A stretch of 49,038 bases of DNA from a virus. Positions within the stretch are counted from its first letter, which is position 1, and every line of letters begins with the position of its first letter. The translations under genes were made by a program, and so were the position numbers. The notes beneath the pieces were generated by a model. It was not told the DNA's origin. It did not search any database and worked only from the letters and a program-made list of their open reading frames with translations. Positions 36,091 through 43,273 of this stretch are shown one piece after another. The DNA lies in IMG/VR virus record IMGVR_UViG_3300025636_000007, positions 1-49,038 of that record. One strand, written 5' to 3'.

Positions 36091-37226
36091 TAAAAACCAT
36101 CCTCGATATCTTTTCTTGATAGAGTTCGTTCTTCCATGAAGTCCAGTGCTACATCAATTTCTACCGGTTTACCGTCTTCATGGAAAGCCATTGTGGACGG
36201 ATTGTAGTTAGTTGAAACACTCCGTAGATAACAATACTTCATCTTGGTACCTACATTGACGCCATCTGTTCCTTCGACATTTCTACCGTAATATTTAATT
36301 TCTATATTAAACAGTTCAGGATATTTGAAACCCAAACTGATATCACCCGCAACTTCAATGGCCTCTGGATAAGCATGATATCTAAATTTCTTGATAATTT
36401 TTTCTACCATATCAGCCTCGGCCTTACTCTTAGGTAAAAACTTAAACTGAAATTGAAACTCTCTCATGTTCACCCCTTTAAACATTGCGCGTTTATTAGG
36501 GTTGACCGTTACCGCAGCAGCAATACTTACTGCGCTCCCAATTTCGGTTGGTGCTTTTGACATTACTCGTACCGCAGCAAGACTTGCCAAATCTCCGGTA
36601 GGTGCGCCAGATGCGAAGTCACCTAAAGATTTTAATCCACTCATCAAACCTTGTGCAAGAGCACCTACCGCAGATTTACCACTATTAATAGCACCTAGCG
36701 CAACAGCACCCGACACTCCCAATTCAACATCACCGTACGTTAACGAGTCTCTCACCGAATATGATACAGGTAGGTACAATTTAATGTATTGGTCTAATGG
36801 ATTATCATCACGACCTTTAAAACTGACTTCGGAAGTAGCAGCCTCTGGTTGCTTTGTCGCAACGACTTCACTAGCTCGGTCACTTGACCCACCAAACAAT
36901 TCATTGATTTTCCCACCTACAGTTTCTTTGACAGAATCCCAAACACTAGATGGCGAAACATCAGGGTCACTAGCCACAGCTGCTGCAGCATTGGTTACCT
37001 TTTCAACAGCATCACGTAAATTTTTGTCTAACCCTGATATTTCAGCAGGATCGATTTTTACTAGTTGAAAAGACACCTGTGCGCCATAACGTCGGTCACC
37101 ACTACTTGTTTGGTCTTCTAATGGATAATGAAGAGTGGTTATAGCTTTCTCTTTCATAGTCCCCGCATTACTAGTTTTTTCTACAGTCTCCGCGACTGTC
37201 TCGGCTGCTGTTTGTGATACACTCAT
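36090..37226 (-). CDS. 48: Baseplate tail tube cap gp48
   Basis: I choose the ATG at 37226 (MSVSQTAAETVAETVEKTSN), preceded by AAGG and lying after the late promoter; a longer reading to 37412 would cross that promoter and the divergent gp4 gene. The C-terminal half carries the gp48 hallmark MFKGVNMREFQFQFKFLPKS followed by KAEADMVEKIIKKFRYHAYP, and then TMAFHEDGKPVEIDVALDFM. The N-terminal half has an Ala/Gly/Ser-rich hydrophobic segment (SGAVALGAINSGKSAVGALA). gp48 sits on the hub and, with gp54, starts tube polymerisation. Confidence 0.88.
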   Translation of the reverse strand: MSVSQTAAETVAETVEKTSNAGTMKEKAITTLHYPLEDQTSSGDRRYGAQVSFQLVKIDPAEISGLDKNLRDAVEKVTNAAAAVASDPDVSPSSVWDSVKETVGGKINELFGGSSDRASEVVATKQPEAATSEVSFKGRDDNPLDQYIKLYLPVSYSVRDSLTYGDVELGVSGAVALGAINSGKSAVGALAQGLMSGLKSLGDFASGAPTGDLASLAAVRVMSKAPTEIGSAVSIAAAVTVNPNKRAMFKGVNMREFQFQFKFLPKSKAEADMVEKIIKKFRYHAYPEAIEVAGDISLGFKYPELFNIEIKYYGRNVEGTDGVNVGTKMKYCYLRSVSTNYNPSTMAFHEDGKPVEIDVALDFMEERTLSRKDIEDGF

Positions 37227-37240
37227 TGAGTAACCTTTAG

Positions 37241-37248
37241 TATAAATA
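37241..37248 (+). promoter_or_regulatory. T4-type late promoter for gp4 (plus strand)
   Basis: TATAAATA on the plus strand, 30 bases before the gp4 start. It forms a perfect inverted repeat with the minus-strand promoter at 37258-37265 (arms of nine bases, nine-base spacer), so each promoter points at the other. Confidence 0.8.
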
Positions 37249-37257
37249 TGTTTTATG

Positions 37258-37265
37258 TATTTATA
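37258..37265 (-). promoter_or_regulatory. T4-type late promoter for gp48-gp53-gp27-gp5
   Basis: TATAAATA on the minus strand, 32 bases before gp48. Expected start near 37252, three bases from the expected plus-strand start near 37255. Confidence 0.8.
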
Positions 37266-37277
37266 CCAGAAATTAAA

Positions 37278-37790
37278 ATGAAAACATATAAAGGTCGTTT
37301 TAAACCTCAACATACCAGTAAATACGCAGGTGATGCGGACAATGTGGTATATCGTAGTATGTGGGAACGCCATGTAATGAAGTGGTGTGACATGAATCCC
37401 GACGTAGTTCAATGGATGTCCGAGGAATTAGTTATACCTTATATTTGCGAAACTGATAATAAACCGCATAGATACTTCACTGACTTTGTTATAAAATATA
37501 AATCAGGTAGGATTGTCATTGTAGAAGTCAAACCCCACAAAGAAACTCTGAGACCTGAACGTAAACAGGGTAAGACTAGACGCACCATACTGAATGAGGG
37601 TATGACATACATCAAGAACCAGTCTAAGTGGAAGGCCGCTAAGAAGTATGCGGACGACCGTGGATATCACTTCGAGATATGGACAGAGAAGGAATTGACC
37701 GCAATGGGTATCATGCCCAAGTCTACGCAACGTATGCGTACCAAGAAACCTCTGAAAAAATTAACACCCTTTCGCAAGAAAAAGAAATAA
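37278..37790 (+). CDS. 4: Head completion protein gp4
   Basis: The sequence TYKGRFKPQHTSKYAGDADN followed by VVYRSMWERHVMKWCDMNPD and VVQWMSEELVIPYI is the classic gp4 signature (T4: YKGVFKPKNPHKYIG, VYRSMWELRYM, VIQWQSEEVIIPY). The later HRYFTDFVIKY and IVEVKPHKETLRP form the D-x-ExK nuclease-like core that gives gp4 a fold like Vsr endonuclease. Length (170) fits T4 gp4 (150). gp4 with gp50 and gp65 seals filled heads before tail joining. The start is at MKTYKGRF (37278); the earlier ATG at 37248 is the last base of the promoter. Confidence 0.92.
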   Translation: MKTYKGRFKPQHTSKYAGDADNVVYRSMWERHVMKWCDMNPDVVQWMSEELVIPYICETDNKPHRYFTDFVIKYKSGRIVIVEVKPHKETLRPERKQGKTRRTILNEGMTYIKNQSKWKAAKKYADDRGYHFEIWTEKELTAMGIMPKSTQRMRTKKPLKKLTPFRKKKK

Positions 37791-37796
37791 TTCCTG

Positions 37797-37804
37797 TATA
37801 AATA
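37797..37804 (+). promoter_or_regulatory. T4-type late promoter for the plus-strand tail block
   Basis: TATAAATA on the plus strand, 41 bases before the gene at 37845. It can drive 37845 through 41712. Confidence 0.8.
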
Positions 37805-37844
37805 GTATTAATCGATTTTATAATCGTATAATAACAGGAACTTT

Positions 37845-38435
37845 ATGTCTAACGTATTTAACAGACTAGAACTACAAGCATTCCGTGCTGGTATCACACC
37901 ACGCACAAAGGAGTCTCGTGCGTGGTTCCAAAATAAAATCAAAAATCTCCGTAGCATCAACCGTGAACAGTTGATGAAGGAAGAACCGTTAAAACAAGTA
38001 AGCACTGAAATTGTCGGTAGTATGTACATGTTCTTCTACGACCCCAAACATAAAAAGACCTTACCGTATTATGATACGTTTCCATTAGTAATTGTAATTG
38101 GGCCTGCTGAAGGCGGATTCTTAGGATTGAACCTTCATTATCTTCCCCCCATACTACGCGCTAAGATGTTGGATGGATTGATGGAAATTACCAGTAATAA
38201 TAAGTTCAACAGCACCACGCGATTCAAGTTAACATATGAGTTACTCGCCAAGGCGTCTAAGTTGAAGTATTTCAAACCGTGTCTAAAACATTATTTGAAT
38301 GAACAGGTACAAAGTAAGTTTGCGTTGGTTCCTGCTCCAGAGTGGGAAATAGCAACGTTTTTACCAACAGCGAACTTCCGTAAGGCGAACTCTAAGAAAG
38401 TCTATGCGGACTCTAAAAAAATGATAGGTGGATAA
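37845..38435 (+). CDS. T4-like virion assembly protein (gp2-type candidate, 196 aa)
   Basis: The core is IVGSMYMFFYDPKHKKTLPY followed by YDTFPLVIVIGPAEGGFLGL and NLHYLPPILRAKMLDGL, a signature found in T4-like phages near gp4. The N-terminus has the basic segment SRAWFQNKIKNLRSINREQL and the C-terminus FLPTANFRKANSKKVYADSK. In T4 gp2 (DNA end protector, bound to DNA ends in the head) is encoded next to gp4, and the position and size fit that idea, but I cannot confirm it from memory of the sequence. It follows its own late promoter and has an AGGA ribosome site. Confidence 0.75.
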   Translation: MSNVFNRLELQAFRAGITPRTKESRAWFQNKIKNLRSINREQLMKEEPLKQVSTEIVGSMYMFFYDPKHKKTLPYYDTFPLVIVIGPAEGGFLGLNLHYLPPILRAKMLDGLMEITSNNKFNSTTRFKLTYELLAKASKLKYFKPCLKHYLNEQVQSKFALVPAPEWEIATFLPTANFRKANSKKVYADSKKMIGG

Positions 38436-38438
38436 TCA

Positions 38439-39161
38439 ATGGCATCAATAGAAGAATTAAAAAGTAGAATAATATCGAAGAATGGTATGGCGATGTCTAA
38501 TCAGTTCATGGTTACTTTACCACCTCTCGCGGGTGCGGGTGCGCGTACAATGAATGTACTGTGTAAGGCGGTAACTATGCCGGGGAAACAAATAACCACG
38601 TTAGACCGTGCTGTAGGTATCCACAATGAAAAAATTGTAAGTGGTTATTTAGTAGATGATGTTTCCATGACGTTTTATGTTTTGAATGACTATGGTGTTA
38701 AGAAATACTTTGATACTTGGAAACAGTTAATGGTAGGTGACCAAATATCTAGAGGCAAGACAAAGGAAGTTCCTGCCGAGGAAAGTGAGAAAGAAACAGG
38801 AGCTGATGGTGAAAAGAAAGAAACTAAGTCAGTGCCCGATGGTTTGGATGTTGGTGAAGTGGGATATAAATCTAATTACGCTAAACCCGTTAAAATTCAT
38901 CAACTGAGTAAACCACAAGCGAGATTTGGTTTTGATATAGGGCCATTGGATTTGAATCTGGACATAGGTGGAACATCCATATATACAGTGGAACTAATAG
39001 ATGCGTTCCCTACATCTATGGGTGCCATAGAACTAACAAACGACGCAGATGGTTTAGTAGAACTCACAGTACAGTTATCGTTTACTGACTGGAAAGTAGT
39101 AGAAGATAAACGTCCATTATTGGCGGGGTCAGTAGGACTCAATCTAGGCGGACTAATTTAA
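38439..39161 (+). CDS. Tail-tube-fold protein (tube initiator gp54 or tube gp19-like)
   Basis: The 240-residue protein has the tube-protein pattern: NGMAMSNQFMVTLPPLAG, NVLCKAVTMPGKQITTLDRA, VGIHNEKIVSGYLVDDVSMT and FYVLNDYGVKKYFDTWKQ, ending with a second beta domain (YTVELIDAFPTSMGAIELTN, LVELTVQLSFTDWKVV). An acidic/basic insert rich in Glu and Lys lies at about residues 108-135. Tube proteins (gp19, 163 residues) and the initiator gp54 (320) share this fold; the intermediate length and hub-gene neighbourhood favour gp54, but a gp19-type role is open. Start is four bases after the upstream stop. Confidence 0.8.
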   Translation: MASIEELKSRIISKNGMAMSNQFMVTLPPLAGAGARTMNVLCKAVTMPGKQITTLDRAVGIHNEKIVSGYLVDDVSMTFYVLNDYGVKKYFDTWKQLMVGDQISRGKTKEVPAEESEKETGADGEKKETKSVPDGLDVGEVGYKSNYAKPVKIHQLSKPQARFGFDIGPLDLNLDIGGTSIYTVELIDAFPTSMGAIELTNDADGLVELTVQLSFTDWKVVEDKRPLLAGSVGLNLGGLI

Positions 39162-39193
39162 TTTAATAATTATTATATAATATAGGATAGATA

Positions 39194-39901
39194 ATGGCTT
39201 TACCAAAACTGAATGCTACACCGACATATGAATTGACAATACCTTCGACCGGACAAAAGGTTACATACCGTCCGTTCGTGGTTAAGGAACAAAAAACTTT
39301 ACTGATTGCGTTAGAGACCCAAGATAGAAACGGTTTACTACGGGCAATCAGTAGAACAATACATGCGTGTATTGAACAACCACTTGATGCCGCACTATCG
39401 ACATTTGATGTAGATTATGCGTTTACTCAGATTCGTTCTAAATCAGTGGGCGAGTCTACTAAAATAGTATTACCGTGTTCAGCTTGTTCTGAAAACAACG
39501 AATTAGATGTTGACCTCACAGACATAAAAGTCGAAGGGGATGTACGACCTACTATTATCAAATTAACAGATGATATTAGTGTAAAAATGCGTTACCCCGC
39601 ATATGAGGAATTAATTGATAATCCTAATATGTTAGAGGGTACCAGTGTAACACAATCGATAATTGAATTGTTAGTCTTATGTATGGACAGTGTCCACACA
39701 GAAGAAGAGCGATACTCATTACGAGATGAGACACGAGAAGAGACTATTAACTTTATTGAGTCAATGAATCCTGCTCAGTTCGAACAACTGGCAGACTTTA
39801 TTAATAATATTCCAAGTATCCAGAAGGACTTAGAGTTTAAATGCACATCGTGCGGGGAGACTACTAATAGAGTTCTACAGGGGATGGATGATTTTTTTTA
39901 G
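39194..39901 (+). CDS. 26: Baseplate hub/tail assembly chaperone gp26-type
   Basis: The protein of 235 residues has the T4_baseplate-type pattern TYELTIPSTGQKVTYRPFVV followed by KEQKTLLIALETQDRNGL, and later IKVEGDVRPTIIKLTDDISV and KMRYPAYEEL. Two CxxC pairs (CSAC near residue 97 and CTSC near 217) could bind one zinc. The ending is QGMDDFF-stop with a run of eight Ts. It sits directly before the tape-measure gene, as tail assembly chaperones do in many tailed phages. AGGA precedes the ATG. The overlapping -1 frame (39892-40080) encodes a probable frameshift extension. Confidence 0.83.
   Translation: MALPKLNATPTYELTIPSTGQKVTYRPFVVKEQKTLLIALETQDRNGLLRAISRTIHACIEQPLDAALSTFDVDYAFTQIRSKSVGESTKIVLPCSACSENNELDVDLTDIKVEGDVRPTIIKLTDDISVKMRYPAYEELIDNPNMLEGTSVTQSIIELLVLCMDSVHTEEERYSLRDETREETINFIESMNPAQFEQLADFINNIPSIQKDLEFKCTSCGETTNRVLQGMDDFF
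39892..39898 (+). other. Candidate -1 programmed frameshift site (T TTT TTT)
   Basis: The eight-T run 39892-39899 contains T TTT TTT read as TTT-TTT in the gp26 frame, followed by TAG. A one-base slip back keeps both Phe codons paired (TTT-TTT) and continues TTA-GTA-AAC into the 60-codon frame up to 40080, bypassing the stop. The heptamer is a legal X-XXY-YYZ slippery site. Confidence 0.65.
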
Positions 39902-40080
39902 TAAACCTCTCTCATGATACTTTGGCTAACTACTATCAAGTAAACTTCCAATTATTGAATAACTTTAATTATTCTCTGGACGAAATAGAAAGTATGTTGC
40001 CTTGGGAGAGGGAGATTTATTTGACTATGTTAATAGACGATATAAAAGAAAAGACTGAAAGGTCTAGAAATAAAGGTTAA
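39892..40080 (+). CDS. -1 frame extension of the gp26-type chaperone (gp51-like)
   Basis: This frame opens right after a TGA (39889-39891) and encodes FF-LVNLSHDTLANYYQVNFQ, LLNNFNYSLDEIESML, PWEREIYLTMLIDDI and a charged end. The ESMLPWEREIYL stretch is characteristic of small tail assembly proteins in T4-like phages. There is no ATG or GTG with a ribosome site at its beginning: the first ATG (39994) is 28 codons from the end and the only early candidate is a TTG at 39922 without a ribosome site. It is therefore most simply made as a 295-residue fusion with gp26 through the slippery site. Confidence 0.7.
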   Translation, partial: FFLVNLSHDTLANYYQVNFQLLNNFNYSLDEIESMLPWEREIYLTMLIDDIKEKTERSRNKG

Positions 40081-40086
40081 CAAAAA

Positions 40087-41712
40087 ATGTCATTATCACA
40101 AATAGTCGAAAAGTTGCATGAGTCTAATTATATTGCTGCTGATACTAATGAAATTGTAGGCAAAATAGAAAAACATCTCGAAGCGCGTCGGATAATAGAT
40201 GAACAGGCCGCGTTAGATGATTTGGAATCGAGTAGTGAATCGCGTCAAAACTCTCCGACTAACAATAACCGCCCAGGAGCACCGGCACCCGGCAGAGGAA
40301 ATAGTAAATTCTCTGAGAAAATGGGTGACGCGTTGTCGGGCGGTATTTCTATTGGTGCTAAAGGTCTCGGTATCGCTACGGGTCTTGGTGCCTTAGGTTT
40401 TGGTATTGGCGCATTCTTTACGGGGTTAGCCGCTGGGGACAAAGCACAAGAACTGATTGGTGCTGACATGCAGACCACCAAAAAGAATATGATTACACTA
40501 GGTCAAGCATTCGCGGAGACCCCCACAGAGGGTCTTATAAAAATGGGAATTGCCGCGGGAATTGGTGCCAAGTTTGGTAGTATCAAAGGTGCCCTTGGTA
40601 TGACATTTTTTGGTGCGGGTCTTGGTGGTTTCTTCGCGGGTCTTGCGTTAGGTGATAAAGGTGCTGAACTTCTTAAAGTAAGTGGTTCTGGTCTCACTAC
40701 CATGATGGTATCTTTCGCTGAAGGTTTAAACGCATTCAGCGGCAAATCATTGGTTGCTTTTGGGGGACTTGTCGCGTTGGCAGCGTCTCCATTCGGTGCG
40801 AAAGCGTCATTCATGCTTCCCTTATTAGGTGTTGGTGTGGCAGGATTCTTTGGTGCCATTGCGGGTATCGGTGACCTTTTGGCTAAGGGTGGGATAACCG
40901 GTGAAGGTATGAAGACCATGATGGTCAACTTAGCAGAAGGATTAAATCCACTAGGAGAACTAGATGGTGTGAACCTGCTTGCTGTAGGTGCCGCTATGAC
41001 TGCGATTGGTGTTGGTATGGTAGCATTATTGGGCGGTAAAGGACTATCTGCCATAGGGGATGCTATAGGTAAAATTTTCGGTTCGGATGAAGATGAGGAT
41101 GTTTTTACAAAAACTGCTAAGTCTCTAAGAAAGTTAGAGGGTATTGACGCAAGTAGATTCACAGGAATTGATAGTGTCGCTAACTCCATATCGGGTCTTA
41201 CCTCGGCAATCAACAGTATGAACGACCTTGATATTGATGTGGGTGATATTGAAGATGAGATGGAGAAATTCGCAAAATCTATTGCGGGTAGTATGGTAAT
41301 TTTCAACTCAATGTGGAACGGTGGTAAAATCGGTGAAGGTTGGATGGATGGGATTAGTGAGATAGATTTTGGTGTAGGTTTGAAAGATTTACCTATAGAT
41401 AAAATCAGTTCTAAAATCTCTGTGATGACTAATGGTATAAAGGATGGTTTCCAATCGGTCACTGGGGGTGGTGAAGAATCTACCCCGGCAGCAAGTGTAT
41501 CACCAGTAAAGAAATCTACGACTTTAGGTAAGGCAGAGAGTCTGGCTCAGGTTCAGAGAGCAAATATGGAAATGGTTGATTTTGTTGGTAGTGCGACTGC
41601 GATAGATAGTTCAACTAAGGTTAACAATGTTAATAACAGTTCTAATGTACACCATAGTGGCGGTTCTGGTGCGCATGATGCACTAGACCCAATGATGGGA
41701 AGTAGAGCATAG
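40087..41712 (+). CDS. 29: Tape-measure protein (gp29-like)
   Basis: The 541-residue protein follows the gp26/gp51 region, as a tape measure should; T4 gp29 has 590 residues. The N-terminal 50 residues are helical and charged, followed by an Asn/Pro/Gly linker (about 55-72) and a long Gly/Ala-rich hydrophobic core (about 80-325). That core contains three repeats at exact 72-residue spacing: GAFFTGLAAGD (108), GGFFAGLALGD (180) and AGFFGAIAGIGD (252), each followed by a MMVSFAEGLN-type motif (first copy degenerate). The C-terminus is Asn/Ser/His-rich. It sets tail length and is threaded through the tube. At about 1.5 angstrom per residue it fits a tail near 80 nm. Confidence 0.78.
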   Translation: MSLSQIVEKLHESNYIAADTNEIVGKIEKHLEARRIIDEQAALDDLESSSESRQNSPTNNNRPGAPAPGRGNSKFSEKMGDALSGGISIGAKGLGIATGLGALGFGIGAFFTGLAAGDKAQELIGADMQTTKKNMITLGQAFAETPTEGLIKMGIAAGIGAKFGSIKGALGMTFFGAGLGGFFAGLALGDKGAELLKVSGSGLTTMMVSFAEGLNAFSGKSLVAFGGLVALAASPFGAKASFMLPLLGVGVAGFFGAIAGIGDLLAKGGITGEGMKTMMVNLAEGLNPLGELDGVNLLAVGAAMTAIGVGMVALLGGKGLSAIGDAIGKIFGSDEDEDVFTKTAKSLRKLEGIDASRFTGIDSVANSISGLTSAINSMNDLDIDVGDIEDEMEKFAKSIAGSMVIFNSMWNGGKIGEGWMDGISEIDFGVGLKDLPIDKISSKISVMTNGIKDGFQSVTGGGEESTPAASVSPVKKSTTLGKAESLAQVQRANMEMVDFVGSATAIDSSTKVNNVNNSSNVHHSGGSGAHDALDPMMGSRA

Positions 41713-41737
41713 AAAAAAGGGACTCCGAAGAGTCCCT
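41713..41737 (-). terminator. Intrinsic terminator of gp32 with UUCG tetraloop
   Basis: On the minus strand AGGGACTC-TTCG-GAGTCCCT forms an 8-bp stem capped by a C(UUCG)G tetraloop, followed by six Ts (41718-41713). It lies 22 bases after the gp32 stop. It has no T-run on the plus strand, so it acts on gp32 transcripts. Confidence 0.92.
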
Positions 41738-41758
41738 GATATTACGAGGATGGATAAC

Positions 41759-42703
41759 TTATTGTTCAGCAGCCATCTGGGCAAAGTACGATAGAGTATC
41801 GTCCGTCGCTGATGTGACTGCTGCCTGTGGAGCAGACGCGGATACAATAGTAGGTTCCGATGCTTCCTTGGCAGGGGCAGATTCTGCTGACTGCGCAAGT
41901 AATTCATTCTTCAAAGTCGCACCATTTCCAGTGGCGACACCTAATACAGTATCTAACTTAGCTTTCAAATCATCATACGATTTAAACCAGTTCGAATCAA
42001 ACGCACCAGCATAGTTTGGTACGATGAACTCATTTAGGTCATACAGTGAGTTGTATGTAGCCTCAAGTTTTACTTCATCTGCCTCGAAAAGACTAGATGG
42101 AGATTTAAAGTCAGACTTATCGTAGTTACGGTATCCAGCGACATTACGAATCTTCAGTTCGAAGTCCGCACCAGACCAAAAATCAAATGGGTTGACCGGA
42201 GTCTCGCCAGGGAATTCTGGTTGCATCATATCCATGATTTTGTCAAAGATTTTTTTACCGAACTCGTAAAGCATAACCTTACCGTTGTTAGACGGATTTG
42301 CGGGGTCATTAATAACGAGGATGTTAGTAACGTAATGTAGACGACGTTTTTGACGACGTGCGGTCTCTTTATCTTCTTCGATACCAGAGTTCCACAGACG
42401 TGAATTCAGTTCGCCTAACGGGTCGTTTTGACCTAGAGTTGTCAATGAACGTTCAATGTACCACTGTCCAGTTGGGCCTTTGAAGGCGTGATCCCAATAA
42501 CGTACCCAAGGTAGGTCTTGTCCTTCGGTCGCAGGCAAGAAACGAATTATAGCATAACCGTTACCCGCTTCATCGACAGTAGGTTTCCACTTTCGGTCGT
42601 CTTGGTATTTGTTGGTGTTAGTGGTACCGCCAGATGCTTCAGATGCAGCAGTGACGAGTTTTGAGATGTCCATAGACTTGGACTTTAGATTTGCAAAAGA
42701 CAT
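41759..42703 (-). CDS. 32: Single-stranded DNA-binding protein gp32
   Basis: The 314-residue protein (T4: 301) has the gp32 layout. The N-terminal cooperativity region MSFANLKSKSMDISKL includes a LKSKS-type basic motif. The OB-fold core includes YAIIRFLPATEGQDLPWVRY, FKGPTGQWYIERSLTTLGQN, RRLHYVTNILVINDPANP and GKVMLYEFGKKIFDKI. An acidic/Ser/Ala C-terminal tail is the protein-interaction region. gp32 coats single-stranded DNA in replication, recombination and repair. It has both a late promoter and a possible sigma70 promoter, a candidate autoregulatory leader, and a dedicated terminator. Confidence 0.95.
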   Translation of the reverse strand: MSFANLKSKSMDISKLVTAASEASGGTTNTNKYQDDRKWKPTVDEAGNGYAIIRFLPATEGQDLPWVRYWDHAFKGPTGQWYIERSLTTLGQNDPLGELNSRLWNSGIEEDKETARRQKRRLHYVTNILVINDPANPSNNGKVMLYEFGKKIFDKIMDMMQPEFPGETPVNPFDFWSGADFELKIRNVAGYRNYDKSDFKSPSSLFEADEVKLEATYNSLYDLNEFIVPNYAGAFDSNWFKSYDDLKAKLDTVLGVATGNGATLKNELLAQSAESAPAKEASEPTIVSASAPQAAVTSATDDTLSYFAQMAAEQ

Positions 42704-42728
42704 AGTATTTTCCTAAAATATAAACTAA

Positions 42729-42757
42729 ATTATAAACAATTGTATTTGATTGCCTCA
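42729..42757 (-). promoter_or_regulatory. Possible sigma70 promoter of gp32
   Basis: TTGAGG (42757-42752), 17-base spacer, TATAAT (42734-42729) on the minus strand: -35 matches four of six positions, -10 is perfect. It would make a second, shorter gp32 mRNA. Confidence 0.5.
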
Positions 42758-42764
42758 ATGGGCA
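42739..42764 (-). promoter_or_regulatory. Candidate gp32 autoregulatory leader (hairpin/pseudoknot)
   Basis: In the gp32 leader UGCC (42764-42761) pairs with GGCA (42754-42751). Loop bases AUUG (42759-42756) can pair with CAAU (42742-42739), which would make an H-type pseudoknot; alternatively UUGA pairs with UCAA. It is followed by about 35 A/U-rich bases before the ATG. T4 gp32 represses its own translation by binding a 5' pseudoknot plus an unstructured A/U leader, the same layout. Confidence 0.5.
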
Positions 42765-42768
42765 TTAC

Positions 42769-42776
42769 TATTTATA
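42769..42776 (-). promoter_or_regulatory. T4-type late promoter of gp32
   Basis: TATAAATA on the minus strand, 66 bases before gp32, overlapping the final codons of gp33. Confidence 0.75.
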
Positions 42777-43014
42777 CATCCAATGTATTAAGTTTTGGGA
42801 GATAATTCAGAGAACGCGCCTCAGATTCGATGTTTTCAAGGATTGGTACTGTTAAGTACTTCTTGACATCTTCAACCTCCAATCCCTTTACTTCACACAA
42901 ATGAACTATAGTATCAACATAACTCATTTTATGTTTATAGACAAATTGCTCTATCTCGTATGAGAAGACCTTTCTGTCTAAAAAGTTAGCAGCGTTCTCC
43001 GCTTTCTTACTCAC
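42772..43014 (-). CDS. 33: Late transcription coactivator gp33
   Basis: The 80-residue protein starts with GTG at 43014, preceded by GGAG. The sequence VFSYEIEQFVYKHKMSYVDT followed by IVHLCEVKGLEVEDVKKYL and IESEARSLNYLP matches the small gp33 form known in marine T4-like phages (T4 gp33: 112). gp33 bridges host RNA polymerase (beta flap) to the gp45 sliding clamp and is required for TATAAATA promoters. It overlaps the end of the upstream gene by eight bases and lies next to gp32, close to the T4 order 33-59-32 (gp59 not seen here). Confidence 0.85.
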   Translation of the reverse strand: MSKKAENAANFLDRKVFSYEIEQFVYKHKMSYVDTIVHLCEVKGLEVEDVKKYLTVPILENIESEARSLNYLPKLNTLDV

Positions 43015-43273
43015 TCAGTACTCCGACCGATAAAACATTCTCCACTTTAAAAGAGCGCCATGCTTGTTTATCGATTGCGAATGCGCGTACTACAGTTTGG
43101 TTGACAGAACGTTCTTCGATTCCATCACCCTGTTCTTTAATCGGTAACACCGAGGGTTGTAGAGTACATGGCATTACACGTTGTTCTCCATTAACCTTAG
43201 TGAAAGTAACTTCAAGAATATTGTTGCGAAGTTGCTCTACGATAGATTCAAACGTAAAATTAGAAACGGTCAT
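43007..43273 (-). CDS. DUF2693-type small SH3-like protein
   Basis: The start is at MTVSNFTFESIV (43273), after an AGAGGA site; an upstream frame to 43303 has no ribosome site. The core NILEVTFTKVNGEQRVMPCT and the end AFAIDKQAWRSFKVENVLSV are typical of the DUF2693 family, small beta-barrel proteins of unknown function common in T4-like phages and some bacteria. It starts inside the end of the 95-residue upstream gene and its stop lies within the gp33 start region, so it belongs to the gp33 operon. Confidence 0.82.
   Translation of the reverse strand: MTVSNFTFESIVEQLRNNILEVTFTKVNGEQRVMPCTLQPSVLPIKEQGDGIEERSVNQTVVRAFAIDKQAWRSFKVENVLSVGVLSE

Noticed and set aside
37248-37277. Upstream ATG for gp4
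   Set aside because: It begins at the last base of the late promoter, too close to any transcript start, and the conserved gp4 sequence starts at 37278.
37278-37790. Vsr-type mismatch endonuclease or mobile endonuclease
   Set aside because: The fold is similar, but sequence pattern and neighbours match the T4 head completion protein gp4.
39892-39899. Sequencing error in the eight-T run as the sole explanation of the split frame
   Set aside because: Possible, but a frameshift at this exact position before the tape-measure gene is the known layout in many tailed phages, so it is kept as a finding with this caveat.
39922-40080. Independent gp51-like gene from TTG
   Set aside because: No ribosome site is present, and the slippery run at the gp26 stop gives a simpler explanation; kept only as an alternative.
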